Assembly: GCA_963801065.1 (NCBI GenBank)
Contig: CAWDDG010000007.1
Location: 62,001 to 126,000 of the forward strand
Length of the DNA stretch: 64,000 nucleotides
Reading direction: 5' to 3'
Source of the DNA: CAWDDG01 sp963801065
Lineage (GTDB): Bacteria > Actinomycetota > Actinomycetes > Jiangellales > Jiangellaceae
A model generated the notes under the pieces. That model saw nothing but the letters and a program-made list of their open reading frames with translations. It searched no databases and was not told the origin of the DNA. This document shows, piece after piece, positions 55,878 through 63,740 of this stretch (its first letter is position 1; every line of letters begins with the position of its first letter). Made by a program: the position numbers and the translations under genes.

Positions 55878-57091
55878 GTGCCCACCATTCCCTGAGACTC
55901 CCGATGGGTTGCCGGATGGGCCTCGGGATGAAGGCGGACCAGCGGCTGGCCTGGGGCGACCGGATCGCCGTCCTCCACGAGCCATTCGATGACGGTGCCC
56001 CCATGCGTCGCGGCCACATCGAGCGAGTCGCGCAGCGAGCTGACGGTTCCGACCAGGTCGCCTGCGCCCAGCCGGGTGCCGACCTGGACGCCGGCTGCGC
56101 TGAACGTCCCCTTGATCGGCGCGACGACCAGCCGCCAGGTCGGGTTCGCGTTCATCGGGCTGGCCTGGCCATGCCGCTTGGTGAACGCCCGTGCGTCGTC
56201 GAGCTGGTCGGGCGTCTTCAGCGCGAAGGTCTCGACGCCGGGCAGCGCCCTCTTGGCCAGCCCGGTCAGCGTGCCGGCCGGTGGCACTTCGAGCAGGCCG
56301 GTGACCCCGAGGTCGAGCATGGTCTGCTGACACAGGTCCCAGCGGATGGGGAGCGACACCTGGTCGACCAGGCGGGCGAGCACCTCGCGTCCGTCGTGGA
56401 TGACCCGGCCGTCGCGGTTGGACAGCAGCCTGGACCGTGGGTCGTGGGTGCTGATCGCGCGGGCGTGCCGGCGCAGGACGTCGACGGCTGGGGCCATGTA
56501 CGTGGTGTGGAACGCGCCCGCGACCGAGAGTGGGCGCAGCCGGGCACCGGCCGGGGGCGCTGCGGCGAGCGCCTCGAGCTGTTCGGTCGTGCCTGCGGCG
56601 ACGACCTGCCCGGCACCGTTGATGTTGGCCGGTGTCAGGCCGTGCTTCTCCAGCGCTGCGAGAACCTCCTCCGGATCGCCGCCGAGCACAGCCGTCATAC
56701 CGGTAGGCGTGGCCTTCGACGCCTGCGCCATGGCACGCCCGCGCTCGCGGACGAAGACCATGGCCTGCTCGGCGGTGATGACCCGGACGCCCGCCGCGGC
56801 CGTGATCTCGCCTACGCTGTGCCCGGCCGCGGCGCCGACCTGGCCGAACGCGTCGGCAGGCTGCGGGAACAGGGCGAGGGCGCTGAGCATGCCGGCGGCG
56901 ACGAGAAGGGGCTGGGCCACCGCGGTATCGCGGATCTTCTCGGCGTCGGCCTCCGCGCCGTAATACGCGAGGTCGAGCCCCGCTACCGCGGAGAGCCAGT
57001 GGACGCGCGCCTCGAATGCGGGGTCTTCCAGCCAGGGCGCGAGGAAGCCAGGTGTCTGGGCGCCTTGACCGGGAGCAACGATGGCGAGCAC
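55874..57091 (-). CDS. fabD: Malonyl-CoA:ACP transacylase with C-terminal lipoyl/biotinyl-like domain
   Basis: 405 residues from GTG 57091, about 95 longer than a typical FabD. The transacylase part has PGQGAQTPG, S92 in GHSVGE and H195 in GAFHTTYM. After LKTPDQLDDARAFTKRHGQ comes an extra domain (about 319-389): LVVAPIKGTFSAAGVQVG, GAGDLVGTVSSLRDSLDVAA, and GGTVIEWLVEDGDPVAPGQP. It follows the pattern of biotinyl/lipoyl hammerhead domains. At the place of the (E)AMKM attachment lysine it has SSLRD, so R354 replaces lysine and no cofactor should attach. The gene starts the fab operon; fabH overlaps its stop. Confidence 0.93.
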   Translation of the reverse strand: MLAIVAPGQGAQTPGFLAPWLEDPAFEARVHWLSAVAGLDLAYYGAEADAEKIRDTAVAQPLLVAAGMLSALALFPQPADAFGQVGAAAGHSVGEITAAAGVRVITAEQAMVFVRERGRAMAQASKATPTGMTAVLGGDPEEVLAALEKHGLTPANINGAGQVVAAGTTEQLEALAAAPPAGARLRPLSVAGAFHTTYMAPAVDVLRRHARAISTHDPRSRLLSNRDGRVIHDGREVLARLVDQVSLPIRWDLCQQTMLDLGVTGLLEVPPAGTLTGLAKRALPGVETFALKTPDQLDDARAFTKRHGQASPMNANPTWRLVVAPIKGTFSAAGVQVGTRLGAGDLVGTVSSLRDSLDVAATHGGTVIEWLVEDGDPVAPGQPLVRLHPEAHPATHRESQGMVGT

Positions 57092-57191
57092 ATCCCCTAG
57101 CCTCGCCGCTACCCGCGCGTACAGGCGTCGACAGCGCAGACAAGGTCGTCTGGCCAACCTTGGAGGGTTCTCACAATTGTCTCGGGGTGCG
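57092..57191 (-). promoter_or_regulatory. Leader of the fab operon with candidate operator palindromes
   Basis: The 100-nt gap between fasR and fabD holds the palindrome ACAATTGT (57173-57180). It also holds the inverted repeat AACC-CTCCAA-GGTT. TAGGGGAT directly before GTG 57091 may be the ribosome site. FasR-type regulators activate fabD in streptomycetes, so one of these repeats is a plausible binding site. No clear -35/-10 pair was found. Confidence 0.3.
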
Positions 57192-58376
57192 TCACGTTCT
57201 CGACGGTGGTGGGAAGAGCCGGCCCAGCGTCAGGGCGAGCCGCAGCGTGTACGCATCGCGCGGGTCGGTCGGCGTCAGGCCGGAGAGCTCGACGACCCGC
57301 CGCAGCCGGTACCGGACCGTGTTCGGGTGCACGAACAGCAGCCGGGCAGCCGCCTCGACCGAGCTGCCGCTCTCCAGGTAGGCGGCGAGCGTGTCGATCA
57401 CCACGGGCCCGGTCTCGGCGATCGGCTCGTAGACCTCCGTCACCAGGGCGCGCCGAGCGTGTCCGTCGCCGGCGAGGGCACGTTCCGGAAGGAGGTCGTC
57501 GGCGGCTACCGGGCGCGGTGCGTCGGGCCATCCCTCCGCGGCTCGCAGTCCCGCGATCGCGGCCCGCGCGGAGGTCGCCGCTGCGGCGAGGTCGGGCACC
57601 AGGGGTCCGGCCACGACCGGCCCTGGGGCGAAGTGGCCGGCCACCGAGGCGGCCGCGCGCTCGGGGTCGTCGACGCCGCCCAGCACCGCCACCACCCGGT
57701 CGCCCTGCACGCCGGTCAGCACGTCGTGTCCGGCCTGGCGGGCGGTGCGCCGGATCGCGTCGACCACAGCCTCGTCGTCGCCCGCCTGCGGCGTGTGACC
57801 GACTGTGACGGTGACGCCGCTCTGTGCCGTCCAACCCAATGCGGCGGCCCGCGACCGCACCTCCTCATGGGATTCACCGCGCAGCAGGGAATCGACGACG
57901 AGCGCTTCGAGGCGCGCGTCCCAGGCGCCGCGAGCCTCGGCAGCGCGCGCGTACACCTCCGCCGCCGCGAAGGCGACCTCGCGCGAGTACCGCAGGACAC
58001 CCTCGCGGACGGCGGGGACGTCCTCCTCGGCGACGACGTCGGTGATGGTCTGCTCGACCACTTCGATGGCGACCCGGACCATCTCGACGGTTTGCTCGAG
58101 GCTGATCGCCCGGGTGAGCTCCCGCGGTGCCGTACCGAACACGTCGGCGGTCACGGTCGGGCCCTCGTCGCCGGGGTTGCGGTACCAGTCGACGAAGGCT
58201 GCGATGCCGGCCTGGATCACCAGGCCGACCCAGGAGCGCTCGTCCGGCGGCATCGCGCGGTACCAGGAGAGGCGCTGTTCCATGCGGGCGATCGACGCCG
58301 TCGCCAGGGCACCTGTGGCACGTTCGAGCTGACGCCCGGCGCGCGCTCGCGAACCGGTGGCGGGCGTCGTGACCAT
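57192..58376 (-). CDS. fasR: PucR/CdaR-family regulator, FasR-like activator of fatty acid synthesis
   Basis: 394 residues. The middle region is GGDEF-like (CdaR): LLRGESHEEVRSRAAALGWT and VLTGVQGDRVVAVLGGVDDP. The C-terminal HTH_30 has TLAAYLESGSSVEAAARLLF and VHPNTVRYRLRRVVELSGLT. The gene lies immediately upstream of fabD on the same strand, matching the place of FasR in streptomycetes, where it activates the fab operon. It is separated from aceE by a 243-nt gap with an inverted repeat. Confidence 0.87.
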   Translation of the reverse strand: MVTTPATGSRARAGRQLERATGALATASIARMEQRLSWYRAMPPDERSWVGLVIQAGIAAFVDWYRNPGDEGPTVTADVFGTAPRELTRAISLEQTVEMVRVAIEVVEQTITDVVAEEDVPAVREGVLRYSREVAFAAAEVYARAAEARGAWDARLEALVVDSLLRGESHEEVRSRAAALGWTAQSGVTVTVGHTPQAGDDEAVVDAIRRTARQAGHDVLTGVQGDRVVAVLGGVDDPERAAASVAGHFAPGPVVAGPLVPDLAAAATSARAAIAGLRAAEGWPDAPRPVAADDLLPERALAGDGHARRALVTEVYEPIAETGPVVIDTLAAYLESGSSVEAAARLLFVHPNTVRYRLRRVVELSGLTPTDPRDAYTLRLALTLGRLFPPPSRT

Positions 58377-58515
58377 GCCGGGCAGCGTACGCGTCGGCGA
58401 AGTGCTCGGACACCCACGAAGTTGTCGCAGGACTACAAGGACGGCTCGGGTCGCCTGGGCGTGGCAGAGGAGATCGACGCCGTCCCGCGAGGTTGCGAGG
58501 AACGGTGTCCACTCT

Positions 58516-58574
58516 GCTGACGAAATCGCCGATCAGCCGGCCCGGGCAAGTGCTCCTGCGCCGATTTCGTCAGC
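58516..58574. repeat. Inverted repeat between aceE and fasR
   Basis: GCTGACGAAATCG (58516-58528) and CGATTTCGTCAGC (58562-58574) are perfect 13-nt arms around a 33-nt centre rich in G and C (CGGCCCGGGC). It lies 46 nt after the aceE stop and 139 nt before the fasR start. It may end the aceE transcript or be a mobile-type palindrome. No T-run follows. Confidence 0.55.
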
Positions 58575-58619
58575 GAAGCGGTGGGCAGAACCGCGAGGAC
58601 GGCACAAGGCTCACGTGGA

Positions 58620-61364
58620 TCACGTCTCGCCGCCGGCCTCCTCGGCCGTAGTGGCGTTGACGTCGTCGAGGTTGTACTTCGCGTGCGCCTGCCGCACGAG
58701 GTCCCACGCGACCTCGCCGCGGCGGGCCAGCAACGTCAGCACAGCTATCACGATCGATTGGGCGTCGACCTTGAAATGCCGCCGTAGCGCGGCGCGCGTG
58801 TCAGAGAGCCCGAAACCGTCGGTGCCGAGCGACATCCACTCCTCGGTGACGTACGGGGCGATCTGGTCCTGCACGGCCCGCATGTAGTCGCTGACGGCGA
58901 CCACCGGGCCGGGGGCGTCGCGCAGCCGCTGGGTGACGTACGGAACCCGGGCCTCGCCGTCGGGGTTCATCAGGTTCCACTCGTCGCAGGCCATTGCCTC
59001 GCGGCGCAGTTCGTTCCACGAGGTGGCCGACCACACGTCGGCGGCGACCTGCCAGTCCTCAGCCAGCCGATGCTGCGCCTCGAGCGCCCAGTTCAGCGCC
59101 ACGCCGGAGGCGAGGATCTGGGCGTGCGGCACCTTGTCGCCGGGGCCGACCTCCATCGGCTGGTAGCGGTAGAGCCCCTTGAGCAGGCCATCGACGTCGA
59201 GCGCGTCCGGCTCGGCGGGCTGGACGTACGGCTCGTTGTAGATCGTCAGGTAGTAGAAGACGTTCTCGGCGTCGTCACCGTACATGCGCCGCAGGCCGTC
59301 GCGGATGATGTGCCCGAGCTCGAAGCCGTACGCCGCGTCGTAGTGGACGACCGCCGGGTTCGTCGACGCGAGCAGCACCGAATGGCCGTCCTCGTGCTGT
59401 AGGCCCTCACCGTTGAGTGTGGTCCGCCCGGCCGTGGCGCCGAGGACGAAGCCGCGGGCCATCTGGTCGGCGGCGGCCCAGAGGCCGTCGGCCGTGCGCT
59501 GGAAGCCGAACATCGAGTAGAAGATGTAGACCGGGATCATCGGCAGGTTGTGCGTCGAGTACGACGAGCCGACGGCAGTCCACGACGCCACCGATCCAGC
59601 CTCGTTGATCCCCTCGTGCAGGATATGACCCCTGATGTCCTCCTTGTACGAGAGGAAGAGCTCGCGGTCGACCGACGTGTAGTTCTGCCCGTGCGGCGAG
59701 TAGATCTTCAGGGTGGGGAAAAGTGAGTCCATACCGAACGTGCGCGCCTCGTCCGGGATGATCGGCACGATCCGGGGGCCGATCTCGGGGTCTTTGATCA
59801 GGTCCTTGAGCAGGCGCACGCAGGCCATCGTCGTCGCGACCGCCTGTTTGCCCGATCCCCGCTTGACGACGTCGTAGGCCTGGTCACCCGGCAGCACCAG
59901 CGGCGCGGATTTGCCGTGCCGTTCAGGAAGGAAGCCGCCGAGCTGGCGGCGCCGCTCGACCAGGTACGCGTACTCCTCGGACTCGGTGCCGGGGTGGAAA
60001 TACGGGGGCAGCTTCGCATCCAGGGCGTCGTCCGGGATGTCGAGCTGAAGCCGGTCGCGGAAGCCCTTGATGTCGTCGAGCGTGAGCTTCTTCATCTGAT
60101 GGGTCGCGTTGCGGCCCTCGAAATGCGAACCGAGCGTCCAGCCTTTGATCGTCTTCGCGAGGATCACGGTGGGCTGGCCGGTGTGCTCCGTGGCCGCCTT
60201 GTACGCCGCGTACATCTTGCGGTAGTCGTGACCGCCGCGCTTGAGGCCCCAGATCTCGTCGTCGGACAGCTGCTCGACCATCCTGGCGGTGCGCGGATCA
60301 CGGCCGAAGAAATGCTCGCGGACGTAGGCGCCGGACTCGGCCTTGTAGGTCTGGTAGTCGCCGTCGGGCGTCACGTTCATGAGGTTGACCAGTGCACCGT
60401 CGGCGTCGGCGGCCAGCAGCGGGTCCCACTCCCGACCCCAGATGACCTTGATCACGTTCCAGCCGGCTCCGCGGAACAGAGCCTCGAGCTCCTGGATGAT
60501 CTTGCCGTTGCCACGGACCGGCCCGTCGAGGCGCTGCAGGTTGCAGTTGACGACGAAGGTGAGGTTGTCGAGCTCCTCACGGGCAGCGGTCCCGATCGCG
60601 CCGATGCTCTCGGGCTCGTCCATCTCGCCGTCGCCGAGGAACGCCCACACGCGCTGCTCGCTGGTGTCCTTGAGGCCACGGTTGTGCAGGTATCGGTTGA
60701 ACCGCGCCTGGTAGATCGCGTTGATCGGCCCGAGGCCCATCGACACGGTCGGGAACTCCCAGAAGTCGGGCATGAGCCGGGGGTGGGGGTACGACGGCAG
60801 CCCGCCACCCATTCCGGCGTGGGAGAGCTCCTGGCGGAACCCGTCGAGCTGGTCCTGGGTCAGGCGGCCCTCGAGGAAGGCCCGCGCGTACATGCCCGGG
60901 GACGCGTGTCCCTGGAAGTAGATCTGATCGCCGCCACCGGGGTGATTCTTTCCCCGGAAGAAGTGGTTGAAGCCGACCTCGTAGAGGCTGGCCGACGACG
61001 CATACGTGGAGATGTGGCCCCCGACGCCGATTCCGGGGCGCTGCGCGCGATGCACCATGATCGCCGCGTTCCAGCGCACGTAGCGCCGGATCCGGCGTTC
61101 GAGCTGCTCGTCGCCGGGGAACCACGGCTCGGCCTCCGGCGGGATCGTGTTGATGTAGTCGGTGCTGCGCAGGCTGGGTACACCCACCTGGCGCTCGCGA
61201 GCGCGCTGGAGCATCGCCAGCATGAGGTAACGGGCCCGGTGCCTGCCGCTGTTCTCGACCACGGCGTCGAGCGACTCGAGCCACTCCTGGGTCTCGTCGG
61301 GATCGATGTCCGGCAACTGGCTGGGCAGGCCGTTGCTGATGATCGGGGAGCGGTCTGCTGCCAC
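58620..61364 (-). CDS. aceE: Pyruvate dehydrogenase E1 component, homodimeric type
   Basis: 914 residues from GTG 61364 (TAAGGA upstream). The thiamine-diphosphate motif begins FLGDGEMDEPESIGAIGTA and ends VVNCNLQRLDGPVRGN. GHISTYASSASLYEVGFNHF and FFRGKNHPGGGDQIYFQGHA are AceE-specific. It decarboxylates pyruvate and passes the acetyl group to lipoylated E2, feeding acetyl-CoA to the fab genes next door. E2 and E3 genes are not in the window, as is normal for actinobacteria. Confidence 0.96.
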   Translation of the reverse strand: MAADRSPIISNGLPSQLPDIDPDETQEWLESLDAVVENSGRHRARYLMLAMLQRARERQVGVPSLRSTDYINTIPPEAEPWFPGDEQLERRIRRYVRWNAAIMVHRAQRPGIGVGGHISTYASSASLYEVGFNHFFRGKNHPGGGDQIYFQGHASPGMYARAFLEGRLTQDQLDGFRQELSHAGMGGGLPSYPHPRLMPDFWEFPTVSMGLGPINAIYQARFNRYLHNRGLKDTSEQRVWAFLGDGEMDEPESIGAIGTAAREELDNLTFVVNCNLQRLDGPVRGNGKIIQELEALFRGAGWNVIKVIWGREWDPLLAADADGALVNLMNVTPDGDYQTYKAESGAYVREHFFGRDPRTARMVEQLSDDEIWGLKRGGHDYRKMYAAYKAATEHTGQPTVILAKTIKGWTLGSHFEGRNATHQMKKLTLDDIKGFRDRLQLDIPDDALDAKLPPYFHPGTESEEYAYLVERRRQLGGFLPERHGKSAPLVLPGDQAYDVVKRGSGKQAVATTMACVRLLKDLIKDPEIGPRIVPIIPDEARTFGMDSLFPTLKIYSPHGQNYTSVDRELFLSYKEDIRGHILHEGINEAGSVASWTAVGSSYSTHNLPMIPVYIFYSMFGFQRTADGLWAAADQMARGFVLGATAGRTTLNGEGLQHEDGHSVLLASTNPAVVHYDAAYGFELGHIIRDGLRRMYGDDAENVFYYLTIYNEPYVQPAEPDALDVDGLLKGLYRYQPMEVGPGDKVPHAQILASGVALNWALEAQHRLAEDWQVAADVWSATSWNELRREAMACDEWNLMNPDGEARVPYVTQRLRDAPGPVVAVSDYMRAVQDQIAPYVTEEWMSLGTDGFGLSDTRAALRRHFKVDAQSIVIAVLTLLARRGEVAWDLVRQAHAKYNLDDVNATTAEEAGGET

Positions 61365-61523
61365 GACGGTCCTTAGGGCTCGGGGACGCTGGCGTCGGCG
61401 TCACACTCGCGGGTCGCCTTGTCCCATCCTCCCCCGGTGAGGGCCCGGCCGTCACATCGGGTCTTTCTCTCGCGGCCTCCGCGCGGCAGGCTTGGGGACA
61501 CGCCCCAAGAGCGGAGGTGACCC

Positions 61524-61718
61524 ATGAACGCGCAGGTCGGTGACCGGCTGCACGTCCACGGCCGAACCGTCGGCAACGCCGACCGGGTCGGCGAGATCGT
61601 CGAGGTGCGAGGTGGTGATGGCGGGCCGCCATACCTCGTCCGGTTCGATGACGGCCATGAAGGCCTGGTGTTCCCCGGCGCGGACGCGACGGTCGAACCC
61701 GCGCCCGAGACCAAATAG
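61524..61718 (+). CDS. DUF1918 family protein
   Basis: 64 residues from ATG 61524, with CGGAGGTGACCC as ribosome site. An SH3-like small beta barrel with the family pattern VGDRLHVHGRTVGNADRVGE, GEIVEVRGGDGGPPYLVRFD and DDGHEGLVFPGADA. Common as a stand-alone protein in actinobacteria; role unknown. Divergent from aceE. Confidence 0.88.
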   Translation: MNAQVGDRLHVHGRTVGNADRVGEIVEVRGGDGGPPYLVRFDDGHEGLVFPGADATVEPAPETK

Positions 61719-61838
61719 GGGCGCGACCCTTATGGTCGTCGTGGCGGCGGTTCGCTTGCGCAACATGCCGCCCCTTGGGTGGACTACGCCCACGAGTTCC
61801 GCGAACGCGGAGCCGGGGTGATGACGGGAGGACTTCCG

Positions 61839-62279
61839 GTGGGCCAGACCGCGGGCCACTCCGACCAGCGCGACGGGCCGGCGCACCGGCTCGGGCTCCA
61901 GCCCGGGCAGGTCGTCCAAGAACTCGGCTGGGACGAGGACTGCGACGACGACCTGCGCGCAGACGTCGAGGACGTGACAGGCTCCGAGCTGGTCGACAAC
62001 GATCTCGGCGACGTCGCCGACGTCGTCCTGTTGTGGTGGCGCGACGGCGACGGCGACCTCGTCGACGCCCTCGTCGATGCCAAGACCGACCTCACCCAGG
62101 GTGGCGTGGTGTGGTTGCTCACGCCCAAGGTCGGGCGGGCCGGTCACGTCGACCCGAGCGACGTCACCGATGCCGCACCGACGGCAGGGCTCGCGACGAC
62201 GACCACCGTGTCGGCAGCCGAGGACTGGTCGGGTACCAAGCTCGTCGCGCCCAAGAGCACACGCTCCGCGCGCCGGTGA
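61839..62279 (+). CDS. DUF3052 family protein
   Basis: 146 residues from GTG 61839, chosen because GGGAGG lies 7 nt upstream and the N-terminus then aligns with the family (GQTAGHSDQ). Highly acidic: LGLQPGQVVQELGWDEDCDD, TGSELVDNDLGDVADVVLLW, WWRDGDGDLVDALVDAKTDL, GGVVWLLTPKVGRAGHVDPS. Found next to aceE and a peroxiredoxin gene in many actinomycetes. Its stop overlaps the peroxiredoxin start (GTGA). Role unknown. Confidence 0.88.
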   Translation: MGQTAGHSDQRDGPAHRLGLQPGQVVQELGWDEDCDDDLRADVEDVTGSELVDNDLGDVADVVLLWWRDGDGDLVDALVDAKTDLTQGGVVWLLTPKVGRAGHVDPSDVTDAAPTAGLATTTTVSAAEDWSGTKLVAPKSTRSARR

Positions 62280-62401
62280 GCCTCCCGCCGATCGGGGCTC
62301 CCGCCCCGGACTTCGACCTGCGCGACCAGCATGGCGCGTCGATCCACCCTTCCGACCTGCGCGGACGCGCGGTTCTCCTGGTGTTCTACTTGGCGGCCTG
62401 A
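62276..62401 (+). pseudogene. Peroxiredoxin (AhpE/Bcp-like), truncated before the catalytic cysteine
   Basis: 41 residues from GTG 62276 (GTGA overlap with DUF3052). LPPIGAPAPDFDLRDQHGAS, then DLRGRAVLLVFYLAA and stop. This is the conserved N-terminus of thiol peroxidases. The family continues VLLVFYPfaFtgvCtgEl with the peroxidatic Cys, and about 110 further residues are missing here. The next gene starts 17 nt later, so the rest has been deleted, not displaced. The fragment cannot be an active peroxidase. Confidence 0.82.
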
Positions 62402-62417
62402 GGGAACGGAGCACGCG

Positions 62418-62819
62418 GTGCCCTGCTACCGCTGCGGAGCGCGCCAGACCGATCCGGCCAAGGGCGCGAGCCCATGGCGTCGTGGTGTCCGCGGCGCCGA
62501 ACAGGTGCTCGTCTGCCCCGACTGCCAGCGGGTGGCCGACTGGACGGCCGACCTGGAAAGGTGCCCGGTCTGCGGCTCGACGGCGCTCGTACGGCGGCTC
62601 GGACGCACGGAGTGCCGCGGCTGCGAGTCGTCGTCCGAGGCCAGGCTCGAGGCCGATCCCGTGGCGGCGCGCAGCGCGTTCGACCGGCCTGGAGGGAGCG
62701 ACGACAAGCTGGCCGAGGAGGTCGCTGCCGCCATCGACCGGGTGCTCGGTCGTGTCCCGGTCGTGGCCCCGCCGCGGAACGTGATCCGCGATACGCGGTG
62801 GGTAGCGGTCGACCAATGA
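62418..62819 (+). CDS. Zinc-ribbon protein of unknown function
   Basis: 133 residues from GTG 62418, with GGAG 6 nt upstream. Four CxxC pairs, in PCYRCGARQTDP, VCPDCQRV, RCPVCGSTALV and CRGCESS, should bind two zinc ions as tandem ribbons. The C-terminal half is helical and acidic. Conserved near aceE and a tRNA-Val in actinomycetes. Could be a nucleic-acid-binding or protein-contact module; nothing decides between them. Confidence 0.75.
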   Translation: MPCYRCGARQTDPAKGASPWRRGVRGAEQVLVCPDCQRVADWTADLERCPVCGSTALVRRLGRTECRGCESSSEARLEADPVAARSAFDRPGGSDDKLAEEVAAAIDRVLGRVPVVAPPRNVIRDTRWVAVDQ

Positions 62820-62860
62820 GATCGCCGTGGCCGGCGAGGTACCCTGAGCGTCCTTGTCGA

Positions 62861-62935
62861 GGGCGCATAGCTCAGCGGAAGAGCACCCGCCTTACAAGCG
62901 GGGGGTCACAGGTTCGATCCCTGTTGCGCCCACCA
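62861..62935 (+). tRNA. tRNA-Val (anticodon UAC)
   Basis: Complete cloverleaf: acceptor GGGCGCA with TGCGCCC, D arm GCTC/GAGC, anticodon stem CCCGC/GCGGG around CTTACAA (anticodon TAC at 62893-62895), T arm ACAGG/CCTGT with TTCGATC. The discriminator A is followed by an encoded CCA (62933-62935). Confidence 0.97.
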
Positions 62936-62943
62936 CCAGCGGA

Positions 62944-62960
62944 AACGCGTGTCACGCGTT
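62944..62960. terminator. Hairpin after tRNA-Val
   Basis: AACGCGT (62944-62950) and ACGCGTT (62954-62960) form a 7-bp stem with a 3-nt loop, 9 nt after the tRNA and 9 nt before the stop of the convergent gene at 62969. Likely a short bidirectional terminator. Confidence 0.55.
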
Positions 62961-62968
62961 GACGATAG

Positions 62969-63274
62969 CTACGCGAAACCGCCGGTTGGTTCGGCCGCGT
63001 GGTTGGCATTACCCGCGCGGAGGTTGAAGCGCAGGTACCAGAGCAGCAGCAGGCCCGTGGCCACCAGATAGAAGCCGTGCAACGCCCAAACCGGACCGGC
63101 CGGAAGACTGAAGACATAGATCGAGTGCACCAGGTTGCCCAGATTGCTGAGCACGATGTTGCCGAGGCTGTAGGACGCCAGATCCCTTGTCCTGCGGGCT
63201 TTGATCAGCATCGGAAGCATGCTGGTCGCGAAGATGACCGTCGAGACCGTGCCGGCGATGAGCGGCAGATCCAT
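62969..63274 (-). CDS. SemiSWEET/PQ-loop-like three-helix membrane protein
   Basis: 101 residues from ATG 63274, with GGGGAGG 6 nt upstream. Three helices (about 5-22, 38-55, 62-82): LPLIAGTVSTVIFATSMLPM, LASYSLGNIVLSNLGNLVHS and ALHGFYLVATGLLLLWYL. Length and the SLGNI/asparagine pattern between helices fit SemiSWEET half-transporters, which dimerise to carry sugars. The exact PQ motif is replaced by LP, so the assignment is moderate. Confidence 0.65.
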   Translation of the reverse strand: MDLPLIAGTVSTVIFATSMLPMLIKARRTRDLASYSLGNIVLSNLGNLVHSIYVFSLPAGPVWALHGFYLVATGLLLLWYLRFNLRAGNANHAAEPTGGFA

Positions 63275-63740
63275 GACGCACCTCCCCGTCCGGGCACGTG
63301 AGCGGTTCCGAAGCTGGTATTGGCCATCCCGTGCAGGCTCTCTCGTTGGGACGTAGAAGCTGACCGGCCGACCTCGACATGTTGGGGGTGAAGAGGCACC
63401 GTGAAATACATGATCTTGATCCAGAGCAACCCGGTCCGGTGAGCTAGGGCAGCGGTTCTCCGACGCCGAACGCGCCGAGGGTTGGCACAGCTTCCCCGTG
63501 GCGAGCGCCCACCCCGTCGCTCGCCCAATGTGCCCGTCGTGTAGTCCTTCATTCGCGAACGACGAACGACGGCGACAACGTCATCAACGCGTACCTACAT
63601 GGCCGCCGGCCACGAGCGCGGCGAGGGTAGGGGGCCATGAGGCCTACGCGAACGGACATCCTGCTCCTACCTGTTCGCTCCCGCGCATCCATCGCTGGTA
63701 CCTCAGCGCGGATTCTTCGGGTGGCACCATTGGTGAGTAG
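63275..63740. other. Intergenic stretch without a convincing gene
   Basis: No open frame here has family-like sequence, a ribosome site or a leaderless start. No strong hairpin or repeat of the elements seen elsewhere was found. The promoter of the SemiSWEET-like gene must lie at its left end. Confidence 0.5.
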
